Origin: Anaerolineales bacterium UBA2395
GTDB lineage: Bacteria > Chloroflexota > Anaerolineae > Anaerolineales > Villigracilaceae
Assembly: GCA_002343775.1 (NCBI GenBank)
Contig: DDSH01000007.1
Location: 26,322 to 90,321 of the forward strand
Direction of reading: 5' to 3'
Length of the DNA stretch: 64,000 nucleotides
Part shown: positions 52,001-62,567 of the stretch, in pieces
How the letters are laid out: each line of letters starts with the position of its first letter
Position numbering within the stretch: position 1 is the stretch's first letter
The notes under the pieces: model-generated
The model's database searches: none
What the model was told of the DNA's origin: nothing
The model's input: only the letters and a program-made list of their open reading frames with translations
Translations under genes and position numbers: made by a program

Positions 52001-52630
52001 CTGCCGTTCCAAACTACGGATGCGCGGCTCGAGCTCAGACATAATATCGAGCACGCGTTCGAGGTTGTGGTCGGTATCGTTGAGACGCTTCAGCGCGTCG
52101 TCACGGCGAGCGCGGTACAAGCCTACACCGGCGGCTTCTTCAAACAGACGGCGGCGGTCATCGGCTTTGAGGGCGAGCGACGCATCCACCAAGCCTTGAC
52201 CGAGAATGGTGTACGTCCGTTCGCTCAAACCAGCCTGGGCAAGCAATTCGTTCATCTCGCGCAAGCGGACTTGCTGATTGTTGATGATGTACTCATTGTG
52301 ACCATCACGGTGCGCGACACGTCCCATCGAGACTTCGGTGAAGTCGAGCGGCAGCCATTGGTCAGTGTTGTCGAAGTTGATGGTGGCTTGCGCCATGCCC
52401 GCGCGGGCGCGATGCTCAGAACCGGAGAATATCATGTCTTCGGTCTTTTTCCCGCGCAACAAGGCGTAGGACTGTTCGCCCAGCACCCAGCGCAGCGAGT
52501 CGGCGATGTTCGATTTGCCCGAACCGTTCGGTCCGACAATGGCAGTCACCCCCGCGGCAAACTCAAAGGTTGTGCGTGAGGCGAAGGTTTTGTATCCTTG
52601 CAGTTCGAGTGATTTTAGGCGAAGAGGCAT
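49025..52630 (-). CDS. smc: Chromosome segregation protein SMC
   Basis: The 1201-residue ATPase has Walker A GPNGSGKSN (33-41) in an N-terminal head and long Glu/Gln/Ala/Arg-rich coiled coils (~170-490 and ~690-1020). A hinge lies near 510-680 (GARGALSSALDVPAELETAI, AVRLTLGQSLIV), and the C-terminal head has signature LLSGGERSLTAIALVFALLK and Walker B VCVMDEVDA. It organises and separates replicated chromosomes with ScpA/ScpB. It is preceded on the same strand by rnc, a common order in bacteria. Repeats fill the rnc-smc gap, so a separate promoter is possible. Confidence 0.97.
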   Translation of the reverse strand: MPLRLKSLELQGYKTFASRTTFEFAAGVTAIVGPNGSGKSNIADSLRWVLGEQSYALLRGKKTEDMIFSGSEHRARAGMAQATINFDNTDQWLPLDFTEVSMGRVAHRDGHNEYIINNQQVRLREMNELLAQAGLSERTYTILGQGLVDASLALKADDRRRLFEEAAGVGLYRARRDDALKRLNDTDHNLERVLDIMSELEPRIRSLERQAKRAIEFARAQADLKVILREWYGYHWHRSQRDLTDARESVRMQESRLVEARENHEKAQTEYNNFRERLSGLRAHLNEWHRKAAELHTQRESLSRDLAVLEERRRSLTAQQASILSDQESVMNELHLARERYQAAEADIARVQSETDEAKAQFSNAQNALSTRQSERSSIEEQIQAIRNRIEELTQQRAENNARLDELKSRIEAQTQKIAQTQSAIANAEAQTEKAKAQYEYARKTREGITETLQRAEDKALAKRAEVDRLDGERRAALERRTKEESEHSRLKAQLEVLEQSEQSLAGYAEGARFLLDAARQSRLNGARGALSSALDVPAELETAIAAALGDTLDAVLIDASELENALQLLESDEAGRAALLPVDKTSDLFTASEISDDILGVASELVNAPEELRSAVRLTLGQSLIVRDRATARRLQVDLPTHARVVTLRGEVFRGDGLVIAGKTASSSTLSRGRQKREFDSALSGLVARLAESNDLVERLSNEYAEAQRELLQAESDARETRVRLGEAQETEQQAGLESEANARQLEWQKSQLSQLQGESEESKSLQQKIGEAQVDVEAQNALAHDELKVVAAKLAELEAGELQEQVSYWTTRAAVAEQSLSAAQNKLKERGDDISRLDSRRVELANRLTELDGGLHSLDAEKAALRERESALNVQIEDQRIQIEPAEKELAVAEQEEARLQELENNAQRGFANAERLLGQVQLEQTRKQEALDNLQQKITDDFGLVMFEYAADVSGPVPLPIEGMVEQLPIVTELAPDLEEQLTHNRAQLRRMGAINPDAKAEYEQEKERYEFMKTQVEDLHKAQADLKQVVAELDELTKQEFVKTFDAVDKQFRETFVRLFGGGSARLALTDPENLVETGIEIEARLPGRREQGLALLSGGERSLTAIALVFALLKVSPTPVCVMDEVDAMLDEANVGRFRDLLTDLSKDTQFIVITHNRNTVQAADVIYGVTMGRDSASQVISLRLDQVTDDMLKRG

Positions 52631-52639
52631 GTGGTAATT

Positions 52640-52718
52640 TTCGATTTACGATTTTGGATTTACGATTTTGGTAATTGGAGAATGGAGTTTTTGAATTACC
52701 AATTACCAATCTCCAATA
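52640..52718. repeat. Repeat cluster between rnc and smc
   Basis: A near-tandem pair CGATTTACGATTTTGG / ATTTACGATTTTGG (52644-52673) is followed by TTGGTAATTGG (52670-52680) and the inverted AATTACCAATTACCAATCTCC (52697-52717). The TTGGTAATT/AATTACCAA arms can pair. The latter unit is related to the in-gene copy at 2257-2296. Confidence 0.7.
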
Positions 52719-52723
52719 ACTTT

Positions 52724-53491
52724 TTAGAGTTTCTTCAACGCATCCCTGGCGGCTTCCTGTTCGGCGGCGGCTTTGCTTGAGCCACTGCCCCGTCCCATGA
52801 CTACGCCGTTGATTTCTACTTCCACTTCATAGGTTTTGGCGTGGTCGGGTCCGCTGGCATTGACGACTCGGTAGATGATCGGTCCCATTTTCAAGGCTTG
52901 CACTTTCTCTTGCAGTGTGCTTTTGGGGTCGAAAATCTCCTCCAGCACAGATTCCCTCTTTTCATCCAGAAGGGGCAAAACAAAGTTACGAGCCTTTTCA
53001 AGGTTCGCATCCAAATAGATGGCGCCGAGCAAGGCTTCGAATGCCGAACCGAGCACGCTTTCACGCACCGAACCGCTGGAAAGTTTCTCGCCGCGCCCGA
53101 GGCGGAGCGCCCTGCCGAGATCGATCCGATTGGCAAACGAGACAAGCCGCTCATTCCGAACAAGATGAGAGCGGATGCGGGTCAGGTCGCCTTCGGGCAA
53201 TTCAGGGAAACGACGATATGCCCAATCTGCCACGATGAAATCCAGCACGGAATCGCCGAGGAACTCGAGCCGTTCGTTATCCATCGTACCGTCCTGATGC
53301 TCGTTGGCATACGAACGGTGAGTCAGAGCCTCTGTCAGCAGGGCAAAGTTTGAAAAGGACAGACCCAGCCTTGCGTCGAGGCTGGAAGCGGTTTCGATAT
53401 CCCGCTTATTTGAGTTCGATGTCACGGGAACCTCCCGGAACTCGGGGAGCGATATCCACTTACCTCCTAGAGTGAGGAGATCTCGTTCCAT
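52724..53491 (-). CDS. rnc: Ribonuclease III
   Basis: The 255-residue protein has the RNase III catalytic helix NERLEFLGDSVLDFIVADW, the second acidic site in SAFEALLGAIYLD, and a C-terminal double-stranded RNA-binding domain (~183-255) ending in GSGSSKAAAEQEAARDALKKL. It processes rRNA and other structured RNAs. A ~25-residue N-terminal extension precedes the usual family start. The ATG at 53491 is used; a TTG lies three codons upstream. TACAAT on the minus strand (53530-53525) is a likely -10 box. Confidence 0.96.
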   Translation of the reverse strand: MERDLLTLGGKWISLPEFREVPVTSNSNKRDIETASSLDARLGLSFSNFALLTEALTHRSYANEHQDGTMDNERLEFLGDSVLDFIVADWAYRRFPELPEGDLTRIRSHLVRNERLVSFANRIDLGRALRLGRGEKLSSGSVRESVLGSAFEALLGAIYLDANLEKARNFVLPLLDEKRESVLEEIFDPKSTLQEKVQALKMGPIIYRVVNASGPDHAKTYEVEVEINGVVMGRGSGSSKAAAEQEAARDALKKL

Positions 53492-53593
53492 GAGTTCCAA
53501 ATTGAATTTTGTCGAGCGGGCTGAATTGTAACCCGAATTTTTTCGGGAAGTGATTTTTTAAGATAGAATCGGGCGCATCATCAAGGAGACAGC

Positions 53594-54541
53594 ATGAACG
53601 AAGTCAGCAACGAGACACGCTTTTTGCACGCCGTCGAAATGGGGTTGGGCGCCTGGCAGTGGGGTGACCGCATCATCTGGTCGTACGGGCAGGGATATTC
53701 GGATACAGACATTCGGGAAGCCTTTGATAGTTCACTGGATCTTGGAATCCGCTTCATTGACACGGCGGAAGTGTATGGTACGGGTCGATCTGAGCGAATG
53801 CTGGGGCAGTTTCTAAAAGAGACCGACCAGCCGGTGCTGGTGGCAACGAAATTCTTCCCGTATCCGTGGCGTTTTGGCAAGGGATTCATCCCACGCGCGC
53901 TCAAAGCCAGCCTCGAACGGCTTGGCACCGAATCGGTGGATTTATACCAGATCCACTGGCCCTCGCCGATCTTCAGCCCAGAGGCGATGATGGAAGGCAT
54001 GGCAGAGTGTGTCAAGCAGGGACTGACTCGCACAGTTGGTGTTTCCAATTTCGGGCACAAACGTATGCTGCGGGCATATTCTGCGCTGGCGCAACAAGGG
54101 ATTCCGCTGGCGTCCAATCAGGTACATTACAGTCTGTTGAGCCGCGAGGTGGAAAAGAACGGCACGCTGGCGCGCTGCAAGGAATTGGGCATCCGGTTGA
54201 TCGCTTACTCGCCGCTCGAACAAGGTCTGCTGACCGGGAAGTACTCGCCGCAAAACCCGCCTCCCGGTGTGCGCGGCTCACGCTATGCCGATTTCCTCAA
54301 GAAACTCCCGCCGGTGATAAAAACCTTGCAGGAGATCGCTCAAAATCACGGCAAGACCGTCTCGCAGGTGGCGCTGAATTGGGTCATCTGCAAGGGAGCG
54401 CTTCCCATCCCTGGTGCGAAAAATGCCCGTCAGGCGCAGGAGAATGCCGGCGGCGCGGGCTGGCGCATGACCGGGGACGAAGTTGCAAAACTGGACGAAG
54501 TGACAGATACGTTTCGACCGTATTCAAATTCAGGTGACTGA
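53594..54541 (+). CDS. Aldo/keto reductase
   Basis: The 315-residue AKR has the TIM-barrel catalytic tetrad: Asp in GIRFIDTAEVYG (with its Tyr), Lys in LVATKFFPYPW and His in VDLYQIHWP. The C-terminal nucleotide site reads ALPIPGAKNARQAQENAGGAGW. It reduces aldehydes or ketones with NADPH; the substrate is unknown. AAGGAG lies 7 bases before the ATG. It is divergent from rnc and followed by a very long terminator palindrome. Confidence 0.92.
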   Translation: MNEVSNETRFLHAVEMGLGAWQWGDRIIWSYGQGYSDTDIREAFDSSLDLGIRFIDTAEVYGTGRSERMLGQFLKETDQPVLVATKFFPYPWRFGKGFIPRALKASLERLGTESVDLYQIHWPSPIFSPEAMMEGMAECVKQGLTRTVGVSNFGHKRMLRAYSALAQQGIPLASNQVHYSLLSREVEKNGTLARCKELGIRLIAYSPLEQGLLTGKYSPQNPPPGVRGSRYADFLKKLPPVIKTLQEIAQNHGKTVSQVALNWVICKGALPIPGAKNARQAQENAGGAGWRMTGDEVAKLDEVTDTFRPYSNSGD

Positions 54542-54585
54542 TAAAAGAAAATCCACAGGCTTGTAACCTGTGGATTTTCTTTTAT
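54541..54585. terminator. Perfect 19-bp bidirectional terminator
   Basis: ATAAAAGAAAATCCACAGG / CCTGTGGATTTTCTTTTAT with a 7-base loop sits exactly between two convergent genes and overlaps both stop codons. Confidence 0.93.
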
Positions 54586-55430
54586 CCATGTTCGTGTTCT
54601 GATTCAAAGACATGCGAGTGCATGTTGGCGATCCATTGTTTGCCATCTTCCGTGAGGCGGAGATAGAAAAGCGCATCCTGAATGTACGGGCTGACCTGTT
54701 CCCAATAAAAACGCGCATAGTTCTTTCTAAGGTCGTTCGGGGATGTGTATCCCAGTTTTTCGTTCGCGCCCAATTCCTGAAATTCATAATACAACGCGGG
54801 AGATTTTCGGAAGTAGTCCGGGTCGCCGAGTTGACCGATGAAATCCGCAGCACGGACCAAGCCGCCGAGCCCTTTGGTGTCTTTGTACACCTCGTCTGCA
54901 GGGGATGGGAAGCGCGTCATTTCGATGTAGGAGGCAACCAGTTCGGCATCCAGATGATTGGTCATGTCGTCGAGCAAATGCACCCCGAAACGCTCACGCA
55001 CAAACTGCTTGCTGCGGTTGACGTGATACGGCGTCAATGAAACATCCGTCCAGTCTGGTGAGATGTAAACCTTTTCGTCTCCCACCCCGGTGGCGAACAG
55101 GTCTTTTGTGTCACTGCGGCACACCCCGCGAACATAGCCAATATCATGGCACAGGACGGCGATCATGAAATGCATCCAATCACGCGGGGTGACGCCGCCT
55201 TCTCGCAGGTGTTTGCCTTCGATGATGGAGAGCCCTGCCAGAGAGACCATGATCGTGTGGTCAATGTCGTGATAGAGTGCGTCGGAGTTGGAGATGTTTT
55301 CCAGAGAGAGCCGCCCGCACCAGGCAACGATGCGCCCAAAGTCGCTGTTGATGTCGCCATAAGTTCGGTGATAAGAGTCCCGCAATTGCTTCACGAACAT
55401 ATCTATCGTCAATTCCTGCCAGTTGATCAT
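54582..55430 (-). CDS. HD-domain metal-dependent phosphohydrolase
   Basis: The 282-residue protein has HDIDHTIMVSLAGL (an early His/Asp pair), CHDIGYVRG (the HD dyad) and RAADFIGQLGDPDYFRKSP (a downstream Asp), as in phosphodiesterase-like HD proteins. YHDxxHT...CHDIGY...ADxxGQ is the pattern of cyclic-nucleotide or nucleotide hydrolases; the substrate is unknown. TGGAGAG precedes the ATG. Confidence 0.83.
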   Translation of the reverse strand: MINWQELTIDMFVKQLRDSYHRTYGDINSDFGRIVAWCGRLSLENISNSDALYHDIDHTIMVSLAGLSIIEGKHLREGGVTPRDWMHFMIAVLCHDIGYVRGVCRSDTKDLFATGVGDEKVYISPDWTDVSLTPYHVNRSKQFVRERFGVHLLDDMTNHLDAELVASYIEMTRFPSPADEVYKDTKGLGGLVRAADFIGQLGDPDYFRKSPALYYEFQELGANEKLGYTSPNDLRKNYARFYWEQVSPYIQDALFYLRLTEDGKQWIANMHSHVFESEHEHG

Positions 55431-55526
55431 AGCGACTCTCCAGGGTGATAAAATGAAAACACAAAAAGAATGGTCGAAAGTTTACCAGAAACATGCAAAT
55501 TGAAGCAGAACGGAAATTGAATTGAC

Positions 55527-55823
55527 ATGACGCATTCTCGCAACTTTCTAAAAGGATTTTTGATCGGACTCTCTGTCTTCATTCTCGCCAATTTCCTTGC
55601 CGCGCATCTTTTCTCTGACTGTGGCTTGCCAGCCCTGCTCGGGCTTTCCGCCTGCGCCGACGCCATCTCCCGCCTCGGCTTTCCATTCGTTTTCTTTGAA
55701 CAAGGCGGCTATGCCTATCACAGCGACTTCAATCTCATCCCCCTTGTCCTTGACCTGATCGTTGGAATTGGGTTTTCTGCATTTCTCGGTTTCTACACAA
55801 ATAAAAAACATCCGAATGACTAA
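55527..55823 (+). CDS. Small membrane protein of unknown function
   Basis: The 98-residue product has an N-terminal TM helix (GFLIGLSVFILANFLAAHLF), a soluble stretch with FVFFEQGGYAYHSDFN, and a second TM helix (IPLVLDLIVGIGFSAFLGFY) before a basic KKHP tail. No known family is apparent. Its end overlaps the miaA start by 8 bases, which supports it as a real gene. Confidence 0.68.
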   Translation: MTHSRNFLKGFLIGLSVFILANFLAAHLFSDCGLPALLGLSACADAISRLGFPFVFFEQGGYAYHSDFNLIPLVLDLIVGIGFSAFLGFYTNKKHPND

Positions 55824-56742
55824 ACCTCCCATCATCCTCATTGTCGGACCCACCGCCGTCGGCAAGACGGAACTTGCCATCTGCCTCGCTGAACGATTGA
55901 ACGGTGAGATCGTCTCGGCGGATTCGCGTCTCTTCTATCGCGGCATGGATATTGGCACTGCCAAACCTTCGCAAGCAGAGACGATGCGTGTGCCGCATCA
56001 TTTGATCGACATTGTCAACCCGGATGAAACATTGAGTTTGGCGGTCTTTCAAGAGATGGCACGAGAGGTCATTTCCCAAATCCATAGTCGCGGAAAGTTA
56101 CCTTTTCTGGTCGGCGGGACGGGGCAGTACGTTCGCGCAGTGACGGAGGGTTGGACTCCGCCGGCGGTTCAGCCAGATGCACGGCTGAGAAATGTGCTGG
56201 AAACCTTGCAAGAACAACAAGGCAAAGAGTGGCTATACGAAAAACTCAAGATTCTTGATCCGGTTGCCGCTTCTGCGATTGATCTGCGAAACGTGCGCAG
56301 GACCATTCGAGCACTGGAAGTAATTTTCACAACAGGGAAAAAATTCTCGGAACAGCGCGGACAAAGTGATTCGCCATATCACCTTGTCACGGTCGGGTTG
56401 AATCGTCCACGTGCCGAGTTGTATCAACGGGTGGATGAGCGCATCGAAAAAATGTTTGCAGATGGTTTGATCGACGAAGTCAGAGGATTGTTGAATAAAG
56501 GATACTCCCCGCTTCTTCCGAGCATGTCTGCAATCGGGTACCGGGAATGTGTCAGCGTGGTGCAAGGCTCGATGACGATGGAGCAAGCCAAAGTCGAGAT
56601 GAAGCGATTGACGCGCGTCTTTGTGCGCAGACAGGCAAACTGGTTCAAGGAGTCCGATCCAAACATCCGCTGGTTCGATCCATCAAGTGAAAATATTCTC
56701 AATGAAATCGAGACCCACATTCGTAACTCGCTCCAATTTTAG
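55816..56742 (+). CDS. miaA: tRNA dimethylallyltransferase
   Basis: The start at 55816 overlaps the previous stop and gives the family N-terminus. The 308 residues contain the P-loop IVGPTAVGKTELA, the DSRLFYRGMDIGTAKP motif, HHLIDIVNPDE, LVGGTGQYVRAV and SAIGYRE, all diagnostic of MiaA. It adds a dimethylallyl group to A37 of tRNAs that read UNN codons. The usual Gln in the DSxQ motif is Leu here, a modest departure. Confidence 0.96.
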   Translation: MTKPPIILIVGPTAVGKTELAICLAERLNGEIVSADSRLFYRGMDIGTAKPSQAETMRVPHHLIDIVNPDETLSLAVFQEMAREVISQIHSRGKLPFLVGGTGQYVRAVTEGWTPPAVQPDARLRNVLETLQEQQGKEWLYEKLKILDPVAASAIDLRNVRRTIRALEVIFTTGKKFSEQRGQSDSPYHLVTVGLNRPRAELYQRVDERIEKMFADGLIDEVRGLLNKGYSPLLPSMSAIGYRECVSVVQGSMTMEQAKVEMKRLTRVFVRRQANWFKESDPNIRWFDPSSENILNEIETHIRNSLQF

Positions 56743-56826
56743 GTGTTGTAATTGACTTTTGAAATTTTCAAGCTTATACTTGCGCCATAACATCTTCGCC
56801 TAAACAACTTAATTGGAGGAGGAAGT

Positions 56827-58533
56827 ATGGACAGCAAGTTATGGCAACAGAACTACGACAAAGGGGTGCCAAACACAATCGAATATCCCAAAGCGCCGTT
56901 GTTCCATTTTCTCGAGGAAGCCGCGCGCAAGTATCCTGACCGCGCCTGCACGATCTTCAAGGGCGCGGTTATCACTTACAAGGAGATGAATGCGATCACC
57001 GACCGTGTCGCCGCCGCGCTGGTAGACATGGGCGTGAAGAAGGGTGACCGCGTGGGAATCTTCATGCCGAACACGCCGCAGTTCGTGATGGTGTATTACG
57101 GCATCCTTAAGGCGGGCGGTGCGGTGGTTGCCACCAACCCGCTCTATACTCCTCCTGAGATCGAGCACCAAGCCAGCGATGCTGGCATTGAATACATGTT
57201 CGTGATGACGAACTTTTACGAAACCATCAAGAAGGCACAGCCGAAGACCAAGATCAAGAAATTGATCGTGACCAACTTGAAGGAAACCCTGCCGCCCATT
57301 TTGCGTATTTTGTTCACGCTTGCAAAAGAGAAAAAAGGCGGATTTCGGATCGAAGGCGGTTTGCGAGACGGCGACATCTGGCTCCAGGACCTGCTTGCAA
57401 AATATACCAGCGCATCAAAACCGGACGTGGGAGTGGGTCCTGACGATACGGCTTTGTTCCAATATTCGGGCGGGACGACGGGCATCTCCAAGGGCGCCGT
57501 GGCGATGCACCGCAACGTAGTCGCCAACACATTGCAAATCCGCTCGTTCATGCCGAAACTCGATGAAGGCAACGAGGTCGTGCTGATGGCGATTCCGCTT
57601 TTCCACGTGTATGGCATGGTGGCGGGCATGAACTTTGCGATGGCGACGGGCTCCACCATGGTGATGGTACCCAATCCGCGCGATTTGAAGGATGTGCTGG
57701 ACAATCTTCAGAAATACAAGGCAACCATCTTCCCCGGTGTGCCAGCCTTGTACAACGGCATCAACAACTTCCCGGCGGTGAAGGAAGGCAAATATGACCT
57801 GTCCTCCATCAAGGCATGTATCTCCGGTTCCGCGCCGCTGATGCGCGAGACAAAGGAACAATTCGAAAAATTGACGGGCGGCAAGCTGGTCGAAGGCTAC
57901 GGACTCTCCGAAGCGCCGACCGCCACGCACTGCAATCCGCTCGAAGGCGTGAACAAGACCGGCTCCATTGGCATGCCCCTGCCCGATGTGGAAGTGAAGA
58001 TCATCAGCCTTGACGATGGCGAAACCGAACTGCCGCAGGGCGAGATCGGCGAGATCGTCCTCCACGGTCCGCAGGTGATGAAGGGCTATCACAACATGCC
58101 GACCGAAACCGCCAACACCCTGCGCCAAATGGCGGATGGCAAAACCTGGCTCTTCACCGGCGATATCGCCCGCGTGGATGAGGATGGTTACTTCTACATT
58201 GTCGACCGCAAGAAGGAACTCATCAAGCCGGGCGGCTATCAGGTCTGGCCCCGCGAGGTGGAAGAGGCGGTTGCCGCGCACCCGAAGGTATTGGAAGTCG
58301 GTGTGGCGGGCATCCCCGACCCCTACCGCGGAGAAACGGTCAAAGCCTGGGTCGTCGTCAAGCCCGGCGAAACACTGACCGAGGATGAGCTCAAAGCCTT
58401 CTGCAAGGAACGACTGGCAGCATACAAGGTTCCCACCCACTATGAATTCCGGGGCGAGCTGCCCAAGACCACCGTCGGCAAGATCCTACGCCGCGAGTTG
58501 GTCCGCCAGCACAAGGAATCCAATCCGTCGTAA
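56827..58533 (+). CDS. Long-chain fatty acyl-CoA synthetase (AMP-forming)
   Basis: The 568-residue ANL ligase has FQYSGGTTGISKGAVAMHRN (P-loop; Gly replaces the first Ser/Thr as in long-chain ligases), the VEGYGLSEAPTATHCNP A5 motif, LFTGDIARVDEDGYFYIVDRKKELIKPGGYQVWPREVE and the C-terminal lysine in LPKTTVGKILRREL. These fit FadD-type fatty acyl-CoA synthetases for lipid breakdown or remodelling. GGAGGAGG precedes the ATG by 4 bases; a strong terminator follows. Confidence 0.93.
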   Translation: MDSKLWQQNYDKGVPNTIEYPKAPLFHFLEEAARKYPDRACTIFKGAVITYKEMNAITDRVAAALVDMGVKKGDRVGIFMPNTPQFVMVYYGILKAGGAVVATNPLYTPPEIEHQASDAGIEYMFVMTNFYETIKKAQPKTKIKKLIVTNLKETLPPILRILFTLAKEKKGGFRIEGGLRDGDIWLQDLLAKYTSASKPDVGVGPDDTALFQYSGGTTGISKGAVAMHRNVVANTLQIRSFMPKLDEGNEVVLMAIPLFHVYGMVAGMNFAMATGSTMVMVPNPRDLKDVLDNLQKYKATIFPGVPALYNGINNFPAVKEGKYDLSSIKACISGSAPLMRETKEQFEKLTGGKLVEGYGLSEAPTATHCNPLEGVNKTGSIGMPLPDVEVKIISLDDGETELPQGEIGEIVLHGPQVMKGYHNMPTETANTLRQMADGKTWLFTGDIARVDEDGYFYIVDRKKELIKPGGYQVWPREVEEAVAAHPKVLEVGVAGIPDPYRGETVKAWVVVKPGETLTEDELKAFCKERLAAYKVPTHYEFRGELPKTTVGKILRRELVRQHKESNPS

Positions 58534-58558
58534 ACTTCAGGCAAAATTCGTGATATGT

Positions 58559-58592
58559 AAAGAGCCCCTCCGAACGGAGGGGCTCTTTTATT
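58559..58592. terminator. Bidirectional terminator between acyl-CoA ligase and ftsH
   Basis: AAAGAGCCCCTCCG / CGGAGGGGCTCTTT with a 2-base loop and T-runs on both strands. Confidence 0.93.
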
Positions 58593-58609
58593 TCGATTTA
58601 CCGATTTTC

Positions 58610-60469
<1,860 letters not shown>

Positions 60470-60666
60470 GGAATCCTCCAAAATTGACTTGCGCGAAGAT
60501 TATACCAAGTTGCCCAATTGGATTTGGGAATTCGAATATCTTCTATTATGAATCTCTAACGCGCCTCTTTTTTACCCGGAACCTGCTTGCAAAATCCATC
60601 AGCCTGTTCCTGCGCCGAAAAATGCCCGGCAAGATATAATCTTCTCACCAGATATTAATCCGGACA

Positions 60667-60966
60667 ATGACCAAAATGTCTCAATTCTGCCCGATTTGCG
60701 GTATATCTGTACAGCCGTCTCAAAGATATCCGCGTTACGTATGCAATGGCTGCCGAAACAGGGCGCAGTCTGCAGACGGACGCCTGCTGGTCTTCTACAA
60801 TGCCGAGTTTGCAGGTGGCTACCTCGCCAAATTTGCCGACACAGACGAAGAATACCCGAGCCACGAATGCTATATCGACGGGACCCCCTGCCGCGCCGAT
60901 GAAGCCCGTTTCGGTGGGATCGTCGTCCAGCCGCTTCAATCCAACACCAATTCCACCGGGCAATGA
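60667..60966 (+). CDS. Small zinc-ribbon protein of unknown function
   Basis: The 99-residue product begins with a CPICGISVQPSQRYPRYVC-x-GC zinc ribbon, followed by LLVFYNAEFAGGYLAKFADTDEEY and ECYIDGTPCRADEARFGGIVVQP. The second half reads like a compact beta domain and has two further cysteines. No named family is recognised. TATAAT lies at 60635-60640. It overlaps the convergent exonuclease III gene by 31 bases at the 3' end. Confidence 0.7.
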   Translation: MTKMSQFCPICGISVQPSQRYPRYVCNGCRNRAQSADGRLLVFYNAEFAGGYLAKFADTDEEYPSHECYIDGTPCRADEARFGGIVVQPLQSNTNSTGQ

Positions 60967-61697
60967 TCCGACCCCATCACCCCATCGTGGATGACCACAT
61001 CCCGTACGCGCGACATCAAAGCCTCAGACACGAGGAAGTAATCCAGCCGCCAACCAATTCCCCGCTGACGGGCATTTAAGCGGGTCGTCCACCAGGTGTA
61101 CTGAACCTTTTCCGGGTACAACTGGCGGAAGGCATCCACAAAGCCATGCCGAAGATAAGCATCCACCCACTCTCGTTCTTCGGGCAAAAACCCGGATGTA
61201 TTCTTATTCTCTTTCGCATTTTTCAGGTCAATCGGCTGATGCGCCGTATTGAAATCACCGGTCAGGATGAGGTGCTCACCTTTTTTGTGCAGCGCATCCA
61301 GCAGATTGAGCAGAGCCTCGTAGAACGCCAGCTTGTAGCCAACACGCTCGTGTCCGCGTGAGCCGCTGGGGAAGTAGATATTAAAGAGGCGCAGATTCTC
61401 CCAACGGGTCTGAACGACGCGCCCCTCCACATCGAATTTCGGGGTGCCCATCCCCATCACAATCTCATCCGGCGGATTTTTATAGAATGTCGTCACACCA
61501 CTGTACCCCGCCCGCTCCGCAGGGTTCCAAGCGTACGGCAACTTCAAATCTGCCAGTTGACCCGGGTTTAGTTGATCCGGTTTCGCCTTGACTTCCTGCA
61601 AGCACAACGCATCTGGAGATCGATCAAAGCCCCATTCCAGCGCACGTTTGCCAAGCGCCGCACGTATACCGTTCACGTTCCAAGTCATGATTTTCAT
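60936..61697 (-). CDS. xth: Exodeoxyribonuclease III (AP endonuclease)
   Basis: The 253-residue protein matches the Xth/ExoA family: MTWNVNGIRAALGK, LCLQEVKAKPDQL (metal-binding Glu), NIYFPSG, LTGDFNTAHQPIDL (Asp/Asn), WTTRLNARQRGIGWRLDYF and VMGSDHCPVEL (catalytic His). It cuts DNA at abasic sites and degrades 3' ends in base-excision repair. Length is normal. Confidence 0.95.
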   Translation of the reverse strand: MKIMTWNVNGIRAALGKRALEWGFDRSPDALCLQEVKAKPDQLNPGQLADLKLPYAWNPAERAGYSGVTTFYKNPPDEIVMGMGTPKFDVEGRVVQTRWENLRLFNIYFPSGSRGHERVGYKLAFYEALLNLLDALHKKGEHLILTGDFNTAHQPIDLKNAKENKNTSGFLPEEREWVDAYLRHGFVDAFRQLYPEKVQYTWWTTRLNARQRGIGWRLDYFLVSEALMSRVRDVVIHDGVMGSDHCPVELVLD

Positions 61698-61751
61698 CGC
61701 TGATGGTCGCTCTCGATTTTATGGTAAACTTGCCGTGAAGCCAGGAGACTT

Positions 61752-62138
61752 ATGGAACATTCACCTGTAAAGAAGATCCTGTGTGTCGAAGACGAACCGG
61801 AAATGATAGACCTTATCAGGCTGATCCTGGGTCGGAAAGGTTTTGAAGTTCTCGGCGCTTCAGGCGGCATGGAAGGTATCAAGATGATCCGCGAGATCAT
61901 CCCAGACCTGGTGCTGCTCGACCTGATGATGCCGGACATGGATGGCTGGGAAGTATACCAACAAATGAAAGCGGACACCGCCACCCGCGACATCCCCGTC
62001 ATCGTCGTCACAGCCAAGGCCCAAAACATCGACAAGGTCCTGGGGCTGCACATCGCCAAAGTGGACGACTACATCGCCAAGCCGTTCAGCCCGCAGGAAT
62101 TAATGGATAGCGTGGATAAAATCTTCAGTCAAAAATAG
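61752..62138 (+). CDS. Single-domain response regulator
   Basis: The 128-residue product is a CheY-like receiver only: acidic pair in CVEDEPE, phospho-acceptor Asp in LVLLDLMMPDMDGWEVY, Thr/Ala switch VVTAKA and Lys in DYIAKPFSPQEL. No output domain is attached, so it must act by protein contact with another partner. CAGGAG lies 6 bases before the ATG. No kinase gene is nearby. A GGTAAACTT sequence upstream may be the -10 region. Confidence 0.93.
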   Translation: MEHSPVKKILCVEDEPEMIDLIRLILGRKGFEVLGASGGMEGIKMIREIIPDLVLLDLMMPDMDGWEVYQQMKADTATRDIPVIVVTAKAQNIDKVLGLHIAKVDDYIAKPFSPQELMDSVDKIFSQK

Positions 62139-62159
62139 CCTGATTTTTTGACACCACAG

Positions 62160-62184
62160 GGCGGCGGGTTCGCCGCCTTTTTTT
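62160..62184 (+). terminator. Terminator after the response regulator
   Basis: GGCGGCG / CGCCGCC stem with a GGTT loop and a run of seven Ts. Confidence 0.92.
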
Positions 62185-62195
62185 GCAACTTGAAC

Positions 62196-62567
62196 ATGCC
62201 CCAATTCATACACGTCCAAAACCTGAATAGAAGGATCGAACAACCCGCGCGCGTGGGATATTGCGACTCATTCCTGTGCCGTCTGCGCGGACTGATGTTT
62301 CGACCGCTTCTTTCCCCGGAAGAGGGGCTGCTCCTCGTCGAAAAGCGTGACTCACGCCTCGACACATCCATCCACATGTTCTTCGTTTCATTCGACCTTG
62401 CCGTGGTATGGATCAACTCCGACCTGACCGTGGTGGACAAGGTCATTGCGAAATCATGGAAACCCGCTTACTTCCCCAAAGCAGATGCAAAATATACCCT
62501 CGAAATACACCCAACCCGCTGGGCGGATTACGAAATTGGTGACAAAGTTGAATTCAAGGATGCGTAG
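62196..62567 (+). CDS. DUF192 protein
   Basis: The 123-residue protein matches DUF192: SFLCRLRGLMFRPLLSPEEGLLLVEKRDSRLDTSIHMFFVSFDLAVVWIN has the family's MF-x-RP-L and IHMFF-x-F-DLAVVWI cores, followed by the AKSWKPAYFP segment. These small beta-barrel proteins have no agreed function. The last codons overlap the start of the LysM-M23 gene, so the two are coupled. Immediately after the terminator at 62160-62184 there is little room for a promoter, so read-through from the response regulator is possible. Confidence 0.87.
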   Translation: MPQFIHVQNLNRRIEQPARVGYCDSFLCRLRGLMFRPLLSPEEGLLLVEKRDSRLDTSIHMFFVSFDLAVVWINSDLTVVDKVIAKSWKPAYFPKADAKYTLEIHPTRWADYEIGDKVEFKDA